From NCBI GenBank assembly GCA_031396505.1, contig JANNKX010000320.1, positions 1 through 14,931 of the forward strand: a stretch of 14,931 bases of DNA, given 5' to 3'. This document shows positions 13,209 to 14,931 of this stretch, piece by piece; the stretch's first letter is position 1; each line of letters opens with the position of its first letter. Source of the DNA: JAAFHS01 sp031396505 (GTDB taxonomy: Bacteria > Pseudomonadota > Alphaproteobacteria > Rhodobacterales > Rhodobacteraceae). Under the pieces are notes generated by a model. That model did no database searches and was not told the DNA's origin. It saw only the letters and a program-made list of their open reading frames with translations. A program made the position numbers and the translations under genes.

Positions 13209-14648
13209 ATGACCCTGATTACTCCCGTGCTTCTTTGTGGCGGCTCCGGCACCCGGCTTTGGCCGTTGTCGCGCAAAAGCTATCCCAAGCAATTCGTGCC
13301 GCTGATGGGCACGCAGACGTTGTTTCAGGCGGCCATCGCACGACTGTCCGGCCCCGACTACACACCGCCGCTGGTGATCACCAACAGCGATTTCCGCTTT
13401 ATCGTGGCTGATGAACTGGCGAGCCTTGGCACTGTGCCCGCCGCCATTCTGATCGAACCTGCCGCGCGCAACACCGCGCCTGCCGTGCTGGCCGCTGCCC
13501 TGTATCTGGCGCGGGCGACCCCCGATGCGATGATGCTGGTTGCCCCCTCTGATCATGTTATCCCCGATGCCATAGCCTTTCGTGCGGCCGTCAGCACCGC
13601 CCTGCCCGCAGCCCTTGCCGGGCAGATCGTGACGTTCGGGATCACCCCCACCCGCGCCGAAACCGGCTATGGCTGGCTGCACCTGACATCTGTGCAAGGC
13701 AGTGCCGGTGGCCCCGTTCCCGTGCAGCGCTTTGTCGAAAAGCCCGATGCGCAAGGCGCGGCCACCATGCTGGCCGATGGCGGCTTCCTGTGGAACGCAG
13801 GCATCTTTCTGATGACCGCGCGCACCCTGATCGCCGCTGTCACAGCCCATGCCCCGCACCTCATCGCGCTCGTGGGGGCCGCAGTCGCGGGCGCTGCGCA
13901 TGATCTGGCCTTCCTGCGCCTTGATCCCGCCCCATGGGCCCAGGTTCCCGATATTTCCATCGACTATGCCGTGATGGAACATGCGCCCAACCTTGTGGCG
14001 ATGCCGTTTGGGGCCGGATGGTCCGATCTCGGCGATTGGGATGCCGTCTGGCGCGAAGCCTCTGGCGATGCGGCGGGCAACGTGCAGCACGGCGATGTGA
14101 TCAGCCTTGATTGCCACGGCAGCCTGTTGCGTTCTGAATCCGATGGCGTGGCCCTTGTTGGCATCGGGCTGGACAACATCATCGCCATCGCCATGCCGGA
14201 TGCCGTGCTGGTCGCCGATAAATCCCGCGCGCAAGAGGTGAAACAGGCCGTGGCCGCGCTCAAGGCCCGCGGCGCGCGGCAGGCCGAAACCTTTCCGCGT
14301 GATCACCGCCCCTGGGGCTGGTTTGAAACGCTGGCCATGGGGGACCGGTTTCAGGTCAAGCGCATCGTCGTGCATCCTGGCGCGGCCCTGTCTTTGCAAA
14401 GCCACGTCCACCGTGCCGAACACTGGATCGTCGTGTCCGGCACCGCGCGCGTGACCGTCGATGCAAGCGTCACACTGGTGACCGAAAACCAGTCGGTCTA
14501 CATTCCCCTTGGGGCCAAACACCGGCTTGAAAATCCCGGTCGCGTGCCGATGGTTCTGATCGAGGTGCAGACCGGCACCTATCTCGGCGAAGACGACATC
14601 ACCCGGTACGCGGATGTCTATGCCCGTGGTCAGGGTGCCAAGGGGTAA
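13209..14648 (+). CDS. manC: Bifunctional mannose-1-phosphate guanylyltransferase / mannose-6-phosphate isomerase
   Basis: Encodes 479 residues, normal for type II ManC/AlgA/XanB enzymes. The ATG at 13209 puts the nucleotide-binding signature GGSGTRLWPLSRKSYPKQF at residues 11-29. A TTG at 13197 in the same frame is not needed. The N-terminal pyrophosphorylase domain also shows APSDHVI, FVEKPD, WNAGIF and DYAVMEHA. The C-terminal cupin domain (about 350-479) shows RPWGWFE, VKRIVVHPGAALSLQ and HVHRAEHWIVVSGTA. The usual QMHHHRAEHW reads QSHVHRAEHW and still keeps the His-x-His pair. It makes mannose-1-phosphate-derived GDP-mannose and mannose-6-phosphate for exopolysaccharide or LPS. It is divergent from the RTX gene, 185 bp apart, and convergent with the partial gene at the right edge. 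Confidence 0.95.
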   Translation: MTLITPVLLCGGSGTRLWPLSRKSYPKQFVPLMGTQTLFQAAIARLSGPDYTPPLVITNSDFRFIVADELASLGTVPAAILIEPAARNTAPAVLAAALYLARATPDAMMLVAPSDHVIPDAIAFRAAVSTALPAALAGQIVTFGITPTRAETGYGWLHLTSVQGSAGGPVPVQRFVEKPDAQGAATMLADGGFLWNAGIFLMTARTLIAAVTAHAPHLIALVGAAVAGAAHDLAFLRLDPAPWAQVPDISIDYAVMEHAPNLVAMPFGAGWSDLGDWDAVWREASGDAAGNVQHGDVISLDCHGSLLRSESDGVALVGIGLDNIIAIAMPDAVLVADKSRAQEVKQAVAALKARGARQAETFPRDHRPWGWFETLAMGDRFQVKRIVVHPGAALSLQSHVHRAEHWIVVSGTARVTVDASVTLVTENQSVYIPLGAKHRLENPGRVPMVLIEVQTGTYLGEDDITRYADVYARGQGAKG

Positions 14649-14659
14649 GCTGGCACTGG

Positions 14660-14931
14660 TTATTCACCCGGCACAAGCCGCGCCTTTGCTTTGCGGGACG
14701 GCGTGATCACCAGACGCCCCGCCACCCATGCCCCGGCACAAATCACCGCAGCCCCGCCCGCAAACACCGCCCACGCACCACCCAACCCTACATCGCCAAG
14801 ACCCAACAGCGCAGGCCCCCGCCCAGTCAGTGCTGACTCAGCTGGCTCCGACCGGGCTGGCCCCGACCCGGCCGGCCTCCGCGCTGCCCGACGCGGCCGG
14901 CGCCGCCGGCCACCAGCACGCGCACCACCAC
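14660..14931 (-). CDS. C-terminal fragment of a possible membrane protein (cut by right edge)
   Basis: On the - strand a frame is open from the right edge to TAA at 14660-14662, 89 codons without a stop. The last ~55 residues contain a clear hydrophobic helix (AWAVFAGGAAVICAGAWVAG) followed by a basic tail ITPSRKAKARLVPGE. This is typical of the final transmembrane segment and cytosolic tail of an inner-membrane protein, possibly a transporter. The more N-terminal ~30 residues are Arg/Pro/Ala-rich and not membrane-like. They coincide with a sharp GC rise after about 14,830, so the frame there may not be real. It ends 11 bp from manC, convergently. No family was recognised. Confidence 0.4.
   Translation of the reverse strand, partial: GGARAGGRRRRPRRAARRPAGSGPARSEPAESALTGRGPALLGLGDVGLGGAWAVFAGGAAVICAGAWVAGRLVITPSRKAKARLVPGE

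Noticed and set aside
13161..14522. 453-codon open frame on - opposite manC
   Set aside because: Gly/His/Arg-rich antisense shadow of a complete ManC.

Overview
The window is bacterial DNA, GC-rich and densely coded. Protein sequences, strong GC3 bias and family content (short GalE, ManC/AlgA, a propeller-RTX protein, the WAATQNNLG-type TPR family) suggest an alphaproteobacterium of the Rhodobacterales (Roseobacter-like). This is inferred from protein style, not from an rRNA gene. No tRNA, rRNA, CRISPR array, transposase or phage gene was seen.

Layout, left to right. (1) 1-494: C-terminal part of a TPR-repeat protein on +, cut by the left edge. (2) 604-1701: ychF on -, convergent with it. 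The 109-bp gap holds two perfect hairpins. (3) 1855-2646: trpA on +, divergent from ychF. (4) 2718-5455: two translationally coupled + genes, a class-III (glutamate-1-semialdehyde-aminomutase-like) aminotransferase and a glutamine-synthetase-fold ligase that looks like a gamma-glutamyl-amine ligase. (5) 5462-8178: three - genes read towards that pair, in transcription order a Rieske non-haem-iron oxygenase, a CbiX/SirB-like chelatase and an orphan LuxR-type response regulator. (6) 8248-13023: galE and, upstream of it on the same strand, a 1236-residue RTX protein. (7) 13209-14648: manC (mannose-1-P guanylyltransferase/mannose-6-P isomerase) on +, divergent from the RTX gene. (8) 14660-14931: probable C-terminal end of a membrane protein on -, with a composition shift near the right edge.

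How the genes may work together. ychF and trpA are housekeeping genes. The aminotransferase-ligase pair and the facing Rieske-CbiX-regulator set form an accessory block. Ligase residues fit an amine rather than ammonium as acceptor, and the Rieske enzyme has the Glu bridge seen in quaternary-amine monooxygenases, so nitrogen-compound catabolism is the leading inference. The exact substrate cannot be read from sequence. The third block (RTX protein, UDP-galactose epimerase, GDP-mannose synthesis) fits surface or extracellular matrix biogenesis. The RTX protein is built from a seven-repeat propeller, an RTX/serralysin-like unit, a 17-proline linker and six tandem RTX modules ending in a second terminal domain.
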